A stretch of DNA of 38,906 bases from positions 1 to 38,906 of the forward strand of contig JAPKXZ010000036.1 of NCBI GenBank assembly GCA_026394555.1. The letters run 5' to 3'. The translations under genes were made by a program, and so were the position numbers. This document shows positions 18,228 through 27,630 of this stretch, piece by piece. How positions within the stretch are numbered: the stretch's first letter is position 1; every line of letters begins with the position of its first letter. The stretch is from Methanothrix sp. (GTDB lineage: Archaea; Halobacteriota; Methanosarcinia; Methanotrichales; Methanotrichaceae). The notes beneath the pieces were generated by a model. It did not search any database and was not told the origin of the DNA. It saw nothing but the letters and a program-made list of their open reading frames with translations.

Positions 18228-21200
18228 CTATCTCTTTACAACGACCACCTTACTCACTACCTTTTTGCTCACCACCTGATTTAGCAGTGCATAGTCCTGA
18301 CTAAACGCGCTGTCATAGCCGGTTGCCGGGGCGTGCTTGCCATCCCTGGCATAGACAAAAATCCTGTAGTTGCCGCCGTCAGTAGGTGCATTGTTCCAGG
18401 TCCACTGGTTCTTTGTCGACCAATCCGATACCGCCTTCCAGGCATTGCCTGTGGAGGGGCCCTTCAACCAGAACCGGTAGAGTATCGGATCTTTATTGAC
18501 ATCAGTGGCCGTTGCCGTCCATTTCACGATCGTCCCTGCGCTCTGCGGATTTTTCTTGTCGGGCAGAAGAGCCGTCAGCTTGGGCGGCTCATTGGGCGTA
18601 AGCAGATACGATGCACCCAGTGCGCTATCGTAACCGGTTGCTGGACTATGCATTCCATCCCGAACATAGACATAGACGGTATATTCCCCGCTATCGCTGC
18701 CGGAATTGGTCCAGGTCCACTGGTTGTTTATTGACCAATCCGCCACCACCTTCCAGGCATTGCCTGTGGAGGGGCCCTTCAACCAGAACCGATAAAGGAT
18801 AGGTTCTTTGTTGGCATCGGACGCTTTTGCTGTCCATTTCACTGGGTTTCCTGCGTTCATTGGGCCGAGCTTGTCGGGCAACAAGGCCATCAGCTTGGGC
18901 GGCTGATTGGGTGTAAGCAGATACGATGTTCCCAGTGCGCTATCGTAACCGGTTGCTGGATTGTGCTTTCCGTCCCGAGCGTAGACGTAGACGGTATAAG
19001 CCCCGCGATCACTGCCCAAACTGGCCCAGGTCCACAGGTTCTTTGTCGACCAATCCTGTACAGTCTTCCAGGCTTCTCCGGTCGATGGGCCCTTCAGCCA
19101 GAATTTGTAGAATACCGGCTCTCTATCCGGATCTGAGGCTATTGCCATCCACTTTATGGGAGTACCGGCAACTTGTGAGCTGGGCTTGTCCGGCTTCAGG
19201 GAGACGAGAGCAGGTGGCTGGTTTTGCCGCAGCACGGTGAACAGGGCCCCTGCATCGTCATCCCATCCAGACGGGCTGGAGTGCAGGCCATCCCTCACTT
19301 GCACCTGAATCTCGCTTGTTCCTGCGTCCGCAGGCGAGGTGGGCCATACGAAGGTCGGGTCGGTCGACCAATCTCGCGCAATCCTCCAGGATCCTCCAGT
19401 AGCGGATCCCTTCAGCCAGTATCTGTAGAACACAGGGTTTCCTTCCGGATCCATGGCGGATGCTCTCCACATCACTGTGGCTCCTATGGGCTGTGGGCTA
19501 AACACATTGCTGGCGAGACCAGTGATAACCGGCGGAAGGTTCTGGTTGATGATAGAGAAGGCGGCTATTTCATAGTCGTCTGATCCTCCCGGTCCGGCAT
19601 GGCTGCCGTCTCTAACTGCCACCAGCACATGGCTGGTGCCGACATCCATGGGATTGGTTCTCCAGATCCAGCGGTTGTTATTTCCCCAGCCGGTCTGGTC
19701 CATCCAAAATCCGTTGGTAGAAGGCCCGCGCAGATAGAACTTGTACTGCAGGGGAGCTCCTTCCGGATCTGAGGCCAGAGCTGTCCACTTGATCCAGCTT
19801 CCCACAAACTGGGGTGCCGGCCGATCGGAGAACAGCATGTTGACTCGTGGCGGCAGGTTGGCGCTGGTAAGTGTGAAGGAAACCGTCTTCTTGATGTCGA
19901 AGCCTGCCGATCCGGCGTGATTGCCGTCTCTGATCCACACCTCAATCTGATAGGCTCCCGGCGCATAACCAACGGTGTTCCATGTCCAAACGTTGTTCGT
20001 GGAGTATCCGCTGTCATCCCTCACGGCAGGGGACGGCGCCGGTCCGCGCACGAAGAATCTGAACTGCAGGGTATCTCCTTCAGGATCAGTGGCTCCAGCG
20101 GTCCAGATTACAGGCGTGCCCACCATCCGCGGGCCGGCCAGGTTCGAGACCAGCGTGGGATTGGTAGGCGGCAGGTTATTGTTGCGGTTGCCAAAGTCAA
20201 TTCCCTGCTTGTTCTCTCCGGCGGCCAGAGCAAAGGAGTAAACCTGTGCACCAGGCGCAGGCGGCTTGGTCTGCGTCCAGCCGGATTGGGATACCTCGGC
20301 GACGATGTAGTTTGCCGGAGTGATGTTCAGGAAGGCATAGGTGCCGTCCGACCCCGTGTTTGTGGTACTGATCACGGTCAGGCTTGTGGCATTCTTTAAC
20401 TGGATGGTCCAGCCAGAAAGCCCAGCGTCGCCGCCATCCTTAAAACCATTTCCGTTGAGGTCATTGAACTTCATGCCAAAGATCGAGCCCAAAGATGGCG
20501 GTGTGGCCAGCTTGTTGCCGAAGTCTTGGTTGCTGGAGCTGCCCGGGATGTGAACGGCGCGAACTGTGGGTGTGGTCGCAGTCCAGCCCTGTCTGGCCAG
20601 CTCCTTGATCTCGTAGTTGCCGGGCGGGATGTTGATGAACTTGTAGGCTCCGTTGGCATCTGTATTAACCTGTGCCAGCAGAATATCAGGAGCCGGTCCC
20701 GGCACCACATATACCAGATCGATTCCCCAATTGGGAACACCTGGTTCTCCCGCGTCCTTTATTCCATTGCCGTTCAGATCGTTGAATTTCATTCCAAAGA
20801 TTATGTTGGGGCTGAATGCCGGAACGTTCACCACTACATGAATCTGCGTTGTTACGGTAACCAGTATGGGGTCATCCACCTCATAGGTTCCCGGCACCAG
20901 GTTGCTGAAGGTATAGGTGCCGTCCTGGCCCGTGGTCACGCGGGCTATCTCTTTGCCGTTCTCTACCAGCTTGACTTCCTGTCCAGGAAGGCCGGGCTCG
21001 TCCTCGTCTTGCACTCCATTGCCGTTGGCGTCATAGAACTTTTTGCCCGTGATGGACAGGTTGCCCTTGTTGCCAAAATCTTTTCCGGAGACGTCCGCAT
21101 CCAATAGATCGATGCTGTAAGATCCCTCCGGCAGAGTCTGAGTCCAGCCTTCCTGGGCGACTTCGCTTACCGTGTATTTGCCTGGAGCGAGGTTCTTGAA

Positions 21201-22865
21201 GGCATAGGATCCGTCCTGGCCGGTGGTAGTGGCGTTGATGGTATTGCCGTCTTTGGCAAGCTGAATGTTCCAGCCGGCAAGAGCAGTCTCATCTCCATCC
21301 TTTGCTCCGTTTCCATTCAGGTCGTTAAATTTGGCTCCGGTGATGGACCAGGATCCGTGGTTGCCAAAGTCTTTGCCTGTTACATCGGCATCCACCAGCA
21401 CAACCGAATAGGATCCATCAAGAGGCGCGGTCCTGGCCCAGCCGGACTGCTCGACTTCCTTTATCGAGTAGCTGCCTGGCATCAGGTCCGCGAATTTATA
21501 GGAACCATCCTTCCCGGTCGTGGTGCTATTGACAACGCTCCCCTCTTTGGAGAGCTGGATCGTCCAGCCTTCCATTCCCGGCTCGCCGTCGTTGGCTCCG
21601 TTGCCGTTGAGATCGTTATACTTCATGCCGGAAATGCTGTAGGATGATAGCTTATTGACAAAGTTCCTCTCAGAAGCGTCTTTATCCATCAGATCCACGC
21701 TGTAAGATCCGCTCTCAGGACTTAGAGCCTTCCAACCGGTGGGCAATGTCTCGCGAACGGTGTAGCTTCCCGCCAAAAGCAGCTCGAAGCGGTAAGTTCC
21801 ATCATCGCGAGTCAGGGCGGAAACCTCGCCGTCCGGCCCGGCAAGACGAATTGTCCAGCCGGACAAGGCCTCGCCGCTATCCAAAAGGGAGTTGCCGTTC
21901 TTATCATCATAAGCTGTGCCGGAGATGTTCCGAGCAGGCTCGCGAAGAGTGATGAATGCGGACAGCTCGCTGTCAAAGCTATCCGAAGCTGCGTGCTTTC
22001 CATCCCTAACCTGGGCCTTAACCTGATTTTCGCCGGCATCCGAGGAGGATGTAGTTTGGGTCCAGGTGTTGGCACTGCTCCACTCAGTCACAGGCTGCCA
22101 GGCTCCGCTGGTTGCCGGTCCGCTATGGAAGAAACGGAAGAGCAGCGGATCTTGGTCGGCATCAGTAGCGTTGGCAGTCCAGATTATGGTGGTGCCGGGA
22201 ATCTGGGGGCTGGTGACATCCGAGGTTAGTGAATTCAAGACGGGTGTCCGGTTCTCGGCAGGAGGTATCACAGGCCCTACGGGCTTCGTTTCATTGACGG
22301 GCTGCTGCGGCGTCACATTTTCCGGTGCCGTTGGTGTGGTTATGTTCTCTGTCGCTGGAGGTACTACGGTCTCCGGGGCAACCGTCACATTTTCCGGTGC
22401 TGATGGTGTGGTTATGTTATCTGTGACAGGAGGTACATTCTCCCCAGTGACAGGCCCTTCTACCGGCAGAGGTGCATTTATGGTGAACTCCGCGCTCAAG
22501 TTGCCGGCTTCGCCCTCTGCTCCCTCGTGCAGGCTGTCCTTAACCTGCACAGAGATCTGGCTGGTGCCGGGCTCTATGGCCGTCCAGGTCCACGTATTCT
22601 CTGGTTGCCAGTCGGTGGCAGGCGTGCCGTTGACCAGGAAGCGATAGCTGATTGGATCGGATTCCGGATCGCTGGCCTGGGCCGTCCAGGCAACTGCTGT
22701 TCCCAATAATTGTGGGCTAACGCTTTCCGCCGTAAGGCTGCTAAGGACTGGTGATTCATTGAGCTTGGCCGGTACGACTTCCGCCGGCACAACCTCGGTT
22801 TGCACAGGCTCTTGCACGGGCTTGATTTCGGGCGCAGGAGCAGCTCTGTAGCCGTCCAGGTCCAC
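18228..22865 (-). CDS. C-terminal part of a giant SdrD/Ig-repeat surface protein
   Basis: This frame of 1545 codons continues the 24526 gene after a one-base shift. It holds two Ig/PKD-like repeats (units 6 and 7 of the whole; LSSLTAESVSPQLLG and LNSLTSDVTSPQIPG), six SdrD-B domains opening with motifs such as ITGAKFNDLNGNGAKDGDE, and six more Ig-like units (8-13), each ending near VRDGKHA. The calcium-binding-like DxNGNG loops recur in each SdrD-B domain. It ends in a short basic tail (KKVVSKVVVVKR) with no obvious membrane anchor. Such proteins act as extracellular stalks or adhesins. The apparent ATG at 22865 is not a true start: it lies out of frame over the TWTWTA codons of unit 5. Confidence 0.85.
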   Translation of the reverse strand: MDLDGYRAAPAPEIKPVQEPVQTEVVPAEVVPAKLNESPVLSSLTAESVSPQLLGTAVAWTAQASDPESDPISYRFLVNGTPATDWQPENTWTWTAIEPGTSQISVQVKDSLHEGAEGEAGNLSAEFTINAPLPVEGPVTGENVPPVTDNITTPSAPENVTVAPETVVPPATENITTPTAPENVTPQQPVNETKPVGPVIPPAENRTPVLNSLTSDVTSPQIPGTTIIWTANATDADQDPLLFRFFHSGPATSGAWQPVTEWSSANTWTQTTSSSDAGENQVKAQVRDGKHAASDSFDSELSAFITLREPARNISGTAYDDKNGNSLLDSGEALSGWTIRLAGPDGEVSALTRDDGTYRFELLLAGSYTVRETLPTGWKALSPESGSYSVDLMDKDASERNFVNKLSSYSISGMKYNDLNGNGANDGEPGMEGWTIQLSKEGSVVNSTTTGKDGSYKFADLMPGSYSIKEVEQSGWARTAPLDGSYSVVLVDADVTGKDFGNHGSWSITGAKFNDLNGNGAKDGDETALAGWNIQLAKDGNTINATTTGQDGSYAFKNLAPGKYTVSEVAQEGWTQTLPEGSYSIDLLDADVSGKDFGNKGNLSITGKKFYDANGNGVQDEDEPGLPGQEVKLVENGKEIARVTTGQDGTYTFSNLVPGTYEVDDPILVTVTTQIHVVVNVPAFSPNIIFGMKFNDLNGNGIKDAGEPGVPNWGIDLVYVVPGPAPDILLAQVNTDANGAYKFINIPPGNYEIKELARQGWTATTPTVRAVHIPGSSSNQDFGNKLATPPSLGSIFGMKFNDLNGNGFKDGGDAGLSGWTIQLKNATSLTVISTTNTGSDGTYAFLNITPANYIVAEVSQSGWTQTKPPAPGAQVYSFALAAGENKQGIDFGNRNNNLPPTNPTLVSNLAGPRMVGTPVIWTAGATDPEGDTLQFRFFVRGPAPSPAVRDDSGYSTNNVWTWNTVGYAPGAYQIEVWIRDGNHAGSAGFDIKKTVSFTLTSANLPPRVNMLFSDRPAPQFVGSWIKWTALASDPEGAPLQYKFYLRGPSTNGFWMDQTGWGNNNRWIWRTNPMDVGTSHVLVAVRDGSHAGPGGSDDYEIAAFSIINQNLPPVITGLASNVFSPQPIGATVMWRASAMDPEGNPVFYRYWLKGSATGGSWRIARDWSTDPTFVWPTSPADAGTSEIQVQVRDGLHSSPSGWDDDAGALFTVLRQNQPPALVSLKPDKPSSQVAGTPIKWMAIASDPDREPVFYKFWLKGPSTGEAWKTVQDWSTKNLWTWASLGSDRGAYTVYVYARDGKHNPATGYDSALGTSYLLTPNQPPKLMALLPDKLGPMNAGNPVKWTAKASDANKEPILYRFWLKGPSTGNAWKVVADWSINNQWTWTNSGSDSGEYTVYVYVRDGMHSPATGYDSALGASYLLTPNEPPKLTALLPDKKNPQSAGTIVKWTATATDVNKDPILYRFWLKGPSTGNAWKAVSDWSTKNQWTWNNAPTDGGNYRIFVYARDGKHAPATGYDSAFSQDYALLNQVVSKKVVSKVVVVKR

Positions 22866-24526
22866 GTATTCTCTGGTTGCCAGTCGGTGGCAGGCGTGCC
22901 GTTGACCAGGAAGCGATAGCTGATTGGATCGGATTCCGGATCGCTGGCCTGGGCCGTCCAGGCAACTGCTGTTCCCAATAATTGTGGGCTTTCGCGGTCC
23001 GCGGTCAGGCTGCTAAGAGCTGGTGCGTTGTTAGGCGGCAGAACTATCTCGAAGTTGGCGCTGCTGGTGCTGTCTCCGTCAGGATTATGCTTTCCATCTC
23101 TTACCCTGGCCTCGATGACATGCCCACCGACCTGCTCTTTGGTCGCAGTCCAGCTCCAGACGGGGCTGTTCGACCAATCCTGCAATACCTGCCCGTCCAA
23201 TGAAAACAGGAATTGCAAGGGGTCATTCTCGGCATCCATGGATTCTACAGTCCAGGTGATAGTAGATCCGGTCTCCTGGGGGCTCTGCTTGTCGGGACTG
23301 AAATTGATAATAGCAGGTTTCTGGTTAGGAGGCGATACGGTGAACGTCGCGATCTTGCTGTCATCAAATCCGTCTTGTTCGGCATGCTTTCCGTCTCTAA
23401 CCTGGACCTCTATCTGGGCTTCGCCCTCGGCTGCTGTCCATGACCACTTGTTGCTGGACTGCCAATCGGTTGTAGGAAGTTGGTTTAAAAAGAACCTATA
23501 TAAAATTGGATCATTCTCGGAGTCAGACGCTTTGGCCGTCCAGGTTACAATGCTTCCCGTCTCCTGGGGGCTGGCCTTATCCGCAGATAGATCTGATATT
23601 GATGGCTTCTCATTGGGCTTGGCTATGATGAAGCTCACTTTTTGGGACGAATCGCCATCCGGACTATGCGCGCCGTCCTTAACTCTTGCCTCTATGCTGT
23701 GAGCTCCGATTTCATTGACAGAGGTCTCCCAGGTCCATTGATTCGGATCCTGCCATCCGGTTATTGGCGAACCGTCCAATAGGAACTGGTACTGCAAGCC
23801 ATCGCTCTCCGGGTCACTGGCTATTGCTTCCCAGGTCACGACTATTCCGGCTTCCTGGGGGCTGGCAGGAACCGGTGTCAAGCTGGTCATGACAGGAGCC
23901 AGATTGGCAGGGATTACTTCCTGTGATGGCGCCAAGGTTTGCGTCTTTGCAGGCTGCTCCTGCACGGACGGCACATAGGTTTGCTCTTGGGCCGTCACAA
24001 CGGGCAAAGGCTCAACTGCAGTTAATGTAAAAACGTCACTTATTTTCTCGTCCGGTGTAAATTGAGGGCCGGCATGCATTTCATCCCTAACCGAGACGCT
24101 TATCTGGTAATTTCCGGCGTCTTCTGAATTGGTCACCCATATCCAGGTATTGTCGGAGGGGTCCTGGTTTACAGGCTTCCACACGTCTCTTGTTGATGGC
24201 CCTTTTAGCAGGAATATGAAGGACATGGGATCATTTTCCGGGTCCGCTGCTTTGGCCGTCCATTTTATGGAGCTGCCTGCTTCCTGTGGACTGGATTTAT
24301 CGCTCTCAAGAGCGGTGAGCGTGGGCGGCTGGTTGGAGCTGGCTGTGCCCATGTTGTCCTGAGTGGAGAAATCCCCCAGTCCTGAAGCTCCCGGCGGCTG
24401 CTGATCTAATTGTGCATAGGCCGATACGGCCAATAGCACTCCAGTTATCATTAAAACTGCAAAGACGAGAAATACATCTTTGTACTTACCTTTGAATCTA
24501 GTATTATTCTTATTCGGTTCTTTCAT
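22574..24526 (-). CDS. N-terminal part of the giant Ig-repeat surface protein, ended by a frameshift
   Basis: The start ATG 24526 (MKEPNKNN) has GGAGAGTGAGGAG upstream and leads to a hydrophobic signal segment, VFLVFAVLMITGVLLAVSAYA. Five Ig/PKD-like units of about 90 residues follow, each opening like LTALESDKSSPQEAG and closing like QISVSVRDEMHAG. After unit 5 (TWTWTATE, near 22842) the frame turns into unrelated arginine-rich sequence and stops at 22574, while the next frame continues as PAPEIKPVQEPV. Restoring one base joins both parts into one protein of about 2100 residues. The break lies next to an exact 140-bp direct repeat. In the parent genome it may be a true mutation or an assembly error. 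Confidence 0.82.
   Translation of the reverse strand: MKEPNKNNTRFKGKYKDVFLVFAVLMITGVLLAVSAYAQLDQQPPGASGLGDFSTQDNMGTASSNQPPTLTALESDKSSPQEAGSSIKWTAKAADPENDPMSFIFLLKGPSTRDVWKPVNQDPSDNTWIWVTNSEDAGNYQISVSVRDEMHAGPQFTPDEKISDVFTLTAVEPLPVVTAQEQTYVPSVQEQPAKTQTLAPSQEVIPANLAPVMTSLTPVPASPQEAGIVVTWEAIASDPESDGLQYQFLLDGSPITGWQDPNQWTWETSVNEIGAHSIEARVKDGAHSPDGDSSQKVSFIIAKPNEKPSISDLSADKASPQETGSIVTWTAKASDSENDPILYRFFLNQLPTTDWQSSNKWSWTAAEGEAQIEVQVRDGKHAEQDGFDDSKIATFTVSPPNQKPAIINFSPDKQSPQETGSTITWTVESMDAENDPLQFLFSLDGQVLQDWSNSPVWSWTATKEQVGGHVIEARVRDGKHNPDGDSTSSANFEIVLPPNNAPALSSLTADRESPQLLGTAVAWTAQASDPESDPISYRFLVNGTPATDWQPENTWTWTATELLLRPKSSPCKSLCKPRLCRRKSYRPSSMNHQSLAALRRKALAHNYWEQQLPGRPRPAIRNPIQSAIASWSTARLPPTGNQRIRGPGRP
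22579..22718. repeat. Exact 140-bp direct repeat, copy A
   Basis: This is identical over 140 bases to 22851-22990, offset 272. It encodes the second half of an Ig-like unit (LLGTAVAWTAQASDPESDPI). Neighbouring units are far more diverged, so the copying is recent. Confidence 0.95.
22851..22990. repeat. Exact 140-bp direct repeat, copy B
   Basis: This is the second copy of 22579-22718. The frameshift separating the two reading frames lies immediately beside this copy (22842-22850). Confidence 0.95.
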
Positions 24527-24670
24527 CTCCTCACTCTCCTTTTCCTCACTATCCCACTCGAACTTGAAAATTTCATGACCAGAAGTTAGTCCTGGCATTT
24601 ATGAATCTTTTTTTCACATTGATGACTTGTTAGCGCTATACCGTCACTGGCAATTTCATATGAATCCCAT

Positions 24671-25177
24671 CTAAGCAAAGGGATGTTTTGCAGAGTCTTT
24701 CTTGGCCAGTATTTCCGAGACCAAGGGATTCCTGGCTACAGCACGCTCGATGGCCAGCTTTGTAGCCTGATAGTTATATTCATAGATCTTTTTCTTGTCT
24801 TTTGCATCCCACTCTAAGAACACGGATACGATAATCATCAGTTCCTCGGCCAGCTCCTGGGGCAGGGTCCCTTCCGCCACGCAGTCCATTACCGCCTTGG
24901 ACACAGCCGCCTGGGCAGGGCCGAATATGAGTATTGCCTGTCCAGCCCCCTTGATGGTGACCTTGTTTACCATAAGGGTGAAGGGCTTGGCGGGCAGGTT
25001 GGGCTCTAAGACCGCCAGCAATGGAGTATGCCCCTGGGCGGGCGAGGCCAGAGCGCTGACAAAGGCCTGCTCTACACAGCTGCCTTTGGGCCCAATTACG
25101 AGATCGATATGAGCGATCTCCGGCCCGTCTCCCACCAATGCTTCTCCGATCAGTATGCCATCAAAAGGTTGCATCAT
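24671..25177 (-). CDS. fae: Formaldehyde-activating enzyme
   Basis: The 168-aa protein condenses formaldehyde with tetrahydromethanopterin to methylene-H4MPT, linking formaldehyde detoxification to the methanogenic C1 pathway in the cytosol. Family signatures are strong: IGEALVGDGPEIAHIDLVIG with the active-site His at residue 23, ASPAQGHTPLLAVLEPN, VNKVTIKGAGQAILIFGPAQ, and the invariant ending KKDSAKHPFA. The length is right for a stand-alone Fae. A TTTATATG box at about 25201-25208 (minus strand) lies 25-30 bases before the start, giving a very short leader. It diverges from guaA. Confidence 0.97.
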   Translation of the reverse strand: MMQPFDGILIGEALVGDGPEIAHIDLVIGPKGSCVEQAFVSALASPAQGHTPLLAVLEPNLPAKPFTLMVNKVTIKGAGQAILIFGPAQAAVSKAVMDCVAEGTLPQELAEELMIIVSVFLEWDAKDKKKIYEYNYQATKLAIERAVARNPLVSEILAKKDSAKHPFA

Positions 25178-25194
25178 ACGTAGAACATAAGATC

Positions 25195-25250
25195 TGTATT
25201 CATATAAATTTGTACTCTAAGATTTCGCCAAAAAATATATCATTATAATA
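25195..25250. promoter_or_regulatory. Divergent promoters of fae and guaA
   Basis: Minus strand: AATTTATATG (25201-25210) serves fae. Plus strand: AAAATATATC with TATAATAC (25231-25251) lies upstream of guaA (start 25268). The whole 90-base gap is AT-rich. These are assigned by position and archaeal TATA consensus only. Confidence 0.55.
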
Positions 25251-25267
25251 CGCTGCAAGATTAGGCA

Positions 25268-25813
25268 ATGCGAATACTTGTAGTCAACAACTATGGACAG
25301 TTCAATCACCTTATCCGGCGCGCCATCCGGGAAAAGGTGGAGACGGACCTCATCTCCAACCAGACGCCGCCGGAGGAGATCGACGCCAACGGCCTCATCC
25401 TGGGAGGAGGGCCAACACTGGAGCGCGCCGGGCGCTGCGCGGATTATCTGAGAGATCTGGATATCCCCATTCTTGGTATTTGCCTGGGCATGCAGCTCAT
25501 GGGCACCACCTTTGGAGGAAAAGTGGTCGCCGGCAGCATGGGCGGCTATGCGGAGGTGAATGTGAGGGTACTCAAGGAAGACGAGATCTTGAAGGGCCTG
25601 CCTGCCAATTTCAAGACCTGGGCCTCGCACATGGACCTGGTGTCGGAGCTTCCCCAGGGCTTTGAGATCCTGGCCAGGTCGAACGTCTGCGAGATAGAGG
25701 CCATGAAGCATCTGACAAGACCGCTCTACGGCGTGCAGTGGCATCCTGAGGTCGTGCATACCGAGCATGGTCTGGAGCTATTGGACAATTTCATTGCTCT
25801 ATGCAAGAGATGA
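25268..25813 (+). CDS. guaA: GMP synthase glutamine amidotransferase subunit
   Basis: In archaea GMP synthase is often split; this 181-aa piece is the glutaminase that supplies ammonia to the separate ATP-pyrophosphatase/synthase subunit, which is not in this window. The class I triad is visible: C72 in LGICLGMQ, H159 and E161 in YGVQWHPEV. The start MRILVVNNYGQFNHLI and GGGPTLERAG are typical of the archaeal type. The next gene starts before the stop (13-base overlap), so the two are likely co-translated. Confidence 0.95.
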   Translation: MRILVVNNYGQFNHLIRRAIREKVETDLISNQTPPEEIDANGLILGGGPTLERAGRCADYLRDLDIPILGICLGMQLMGTTFGGKVVAGSMGGYAEVNVRVLKEDEILKGLPANFKTWASHMDLVSELPQGFEILARSNVCEIEAMKHLTRPLYGVQWHPEVVHTEHGLELLDNFIALCKR

Positions 25814-26409
25814 TTGCCCAGCTGAATGAGGCTTTTCTGGCCGCGAAAAAGATCAACCCAACAAAGCTGGCCGCTCAGATACGGGAGTTGGGATTTCATT
25901 GCCTGCAATGCGGGGAATGCTGCCGGGGAGAAGACAACAGCGTGGTCGTATTTCCCCAGGAGATAAGACAGATCCTGATAGCCACGGGCCTGCCCTGGCT
26001 GGAGGTTGTGGGCCCGCCAGAGGAGGGCGAATGGGACAAAGACGGCTGCTTTCATACCCTGGAGTGGAGGCTAAAAAAAGAGGGCGAATCCTGCCGGTTT
26101 TATCAAAATGGCCGGTGCTCCGTTTACCGTGACCGGCCCATGCTCTGTCGCACCTACCCCTTCTATTTAGATAACTGCGAATTGATGTGTTCGGAGTGCC
26201 GGGGTCTGGGGGGCAAGATCACGTCCGGCGAGGCGGATAAGATGGCAGAAAAGCTCATTATGCGTTATCTCTTCGAGATCCAGGAGGCCATCGCTCTTTT
26301 GCAAAGATACCGGGACTTCGAGAGGGGCGAGGCCAAAAAGGGCGACAGGTGCATCGTGCACGATAGCGAGGGCGAGCACAGGATTGTGGGCGGAGCGCTG
26401 CTCGAGTAA
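25801..26409 (+). CDS. YkgJ family cysteine-cluster protein
   Basis: The 202-aa protein has the zinc/iron-chelating CxxCxxCC motif HCLQCGECC (C34, C37, C40, C41), then CRFYQNGRCSVYRDRPMLCR and YLDNCELMCSEC, the three Cys groups of the YkgJ/UPF0153 family. A metal or Fe-S centre is expected; the biochemical role is not established. It overlaps guaA by 13 bases from ATG 25801 (an ATG at 25810 overlaps by 4), so it is translated from the same mRNA. It converges on dnaJ, with only 2 bases between the two stops. Confidence 0.92.
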   Translation: MQEMIAQLNEAFLAAKKINPTKLAAQIRELGFHCLQCGECCRGEDNSVVVFPQEIRQILIATGLPWLEVVGPPEEGEWDKDGCFHTLEWRLKKEGESCRFYQNGRCSVYRDRPMLCRTYPFYLDNCELMCSECRGLGGKITSGEADKMAEKLIMRYLFEIQEAIALLQRYRDFERGEAKKGDRCIVHDSEGEHRIVGGALLE

Positions 26410-26411
26410 GA

Positions 26412-27581
26412 TTACTGCACTGCGTTCTTGACCTCATCCACGATCTTGTCGATGAAGCTCTTCTCCTTTTCGGTCTGCGTCTTTTTCTTCTCGCCAAACT
26501 CCGCTGCCAGCGCCTCCAAGAGCTGCTTTTGCCGCTCCGTCAAGGAGGAAGGCGTCTTAATCTTAACCTTGACATGCAAATCGCCCGAGCCCAGCCCCTG
26601 CAGCCTGGGCATGCCCTTTCCCCTCAGCCGGAAGACGGTTCCCGTCTGCGTCCCCGTCGGCACCTTTATCTTGGCCCGCCCGCCTAAAGTGGGGACCTCC
26701 AGCTCTGCGCCCAGGGCCGCCTGAGTGAAGCTGATGGGCGTTTCCAGAAGGAGGTCGCTGTCCACGCGCTGGAACATGGGGTGAGGCAGGACGTTTATGC
26801 CCACGTAAAGGTCTCCGCTCTCTCCTCCCGGCCCGGCGGCATCCCCTTGGCCGCGCAGCTTGAGGTGCTGACCATCCTCCACGCCCGGCGGGATCTTGAT
26901 GTTGATCTTGCGATTCTTTCGTACCCTTCCCGAGCCGGAGCAATCCCCGCAGGGAGCGACGATGATCTGCCCCCGGCCGCCGCACTTGGGGCAGGCCGAG
27001 GAGGTGACCATCTGTCCGAAGGGAGTGTTCTGAGCACGGGTGATCTGGCCCGTGCCCCGGCAGTTGCTACAGGTGGTGGGACTGGTGCCGGGCTTGGCCC
27101 CGCTGCCGTGGCAGGTAGGACAGCTCTCTGTACGCGGCACCTCAATGGTCGACTCCAGACCCGTAGCCGCCCGCTCCAAAGTAAGTTGGACATCGTAGCG
27201 CAGATCCCGGCCCCGGGCGGGCCCGCGGCCCCGGCCACCGCCCCCGAAGAACATATCAAATATGCTCTCTCCGCCACCTCTTCCTCCGCCCCCGAAACCG
27301 CGCAGCAGATCCTCGAAGTTCACCCCGCGGAACAGGTCCTCTTGCGAGTACTGGCTGTTGATTCCGACATGGCCGAACTGGTCGTACTTCTGCCGCTTTT
27401 CCGGATCGGAGAGGACTGCATAGGCCTCGGATAGCTCCTTGAACTTCTCCTCAGCATCGGGCTCTTCCGATCTGTCGGGATGATACTTCATGGCGAGCTT
27501 GCGGTAAGCTCCCTTGAGGTCCTTCTCGCTCGAATCCTTGGGTACTCCCAAGACCTCGTAGTAGTCCTTCTTCTCCGGCAT
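26412..27581 (-). CDS. dnaJ: Chaperone DnaJ (type I Hsp40)
   Basis: The 389-aa co-chaperone delivers substrates to DnaK and triggers its ATPase. Domains in order: J domain with HPD at 34-36; a Gly/Phe-rich linker (about 72-125); four CxxCxGxG zinc motifs (CPTCHGSG, CSNCRGTG, CPKCGGRG, CGDCSGSG, about 153-218); and the C-terminal substrate-binding and dimerisation domains. The set is complete, so it is a bacterial-type A J-protein. It lies 49 bases downstream of dnaK and forms the end of a grpE-dnaK-dnaJ cluster. This system is generally viewed as acquired from bacteria by mesophilic archaea. Confidence 0.97.
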   Translation of the reverse strand: MPEKKDYYEVLGVPKDSSEKDLKGAYRKLAMKYHPDRSEEPDAEEKFKELSEAYAVLSDPEKRQKYDQFGHVGINSQYSQEDLFRGVNFEDLLRGFGGGGRGGGESIFDMFFGGGGRGRGPARGRDLRYDVQLTLERAATGLESTIEVPRTESCPTCHGSGAKPGTSPTTCSNCRGTGQITRAQNTPFGQMVTSSACPKCGGRGQIIVAPCGDCSGSGRVRKNRKINIKIPPGVEDGQHLKLRGQGDAAGPGGESGDLYVGINVLPHPMFQRVDSDLLLETPISFTQAALGAELEVPTLGGRAKIKVPTGTQTGTVFRLRGKGMPRLQGLGSGDLHVKVKIKTPSSLTERQKQLLEALAAEFGEKKKTQTEKEKSFIDKIVDEVKNAVQ

Positions 27582-27630
27582 GTTTTATTCAGTTCCTTGT
27601 GGGCGGCTTTCCTTTGAGCGGTTCACTTCT

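Noticed and set aside
19224-22229. Plus-strand reading frames opposite the giant surface-protein gene
   Set aside because: They mirror the repeated minus-strand coding sequence and recur with each repeat; no independent domain is seen.
22749-22865. ATG 22865 as the true start of a separate surface protein
   Set aside because: The first codons are an out-of-frame reading of the TWTWTA repeat end and no ribosome-binding site or signal peptide is present; a frameshifted continuation of the upstream gene fits better.
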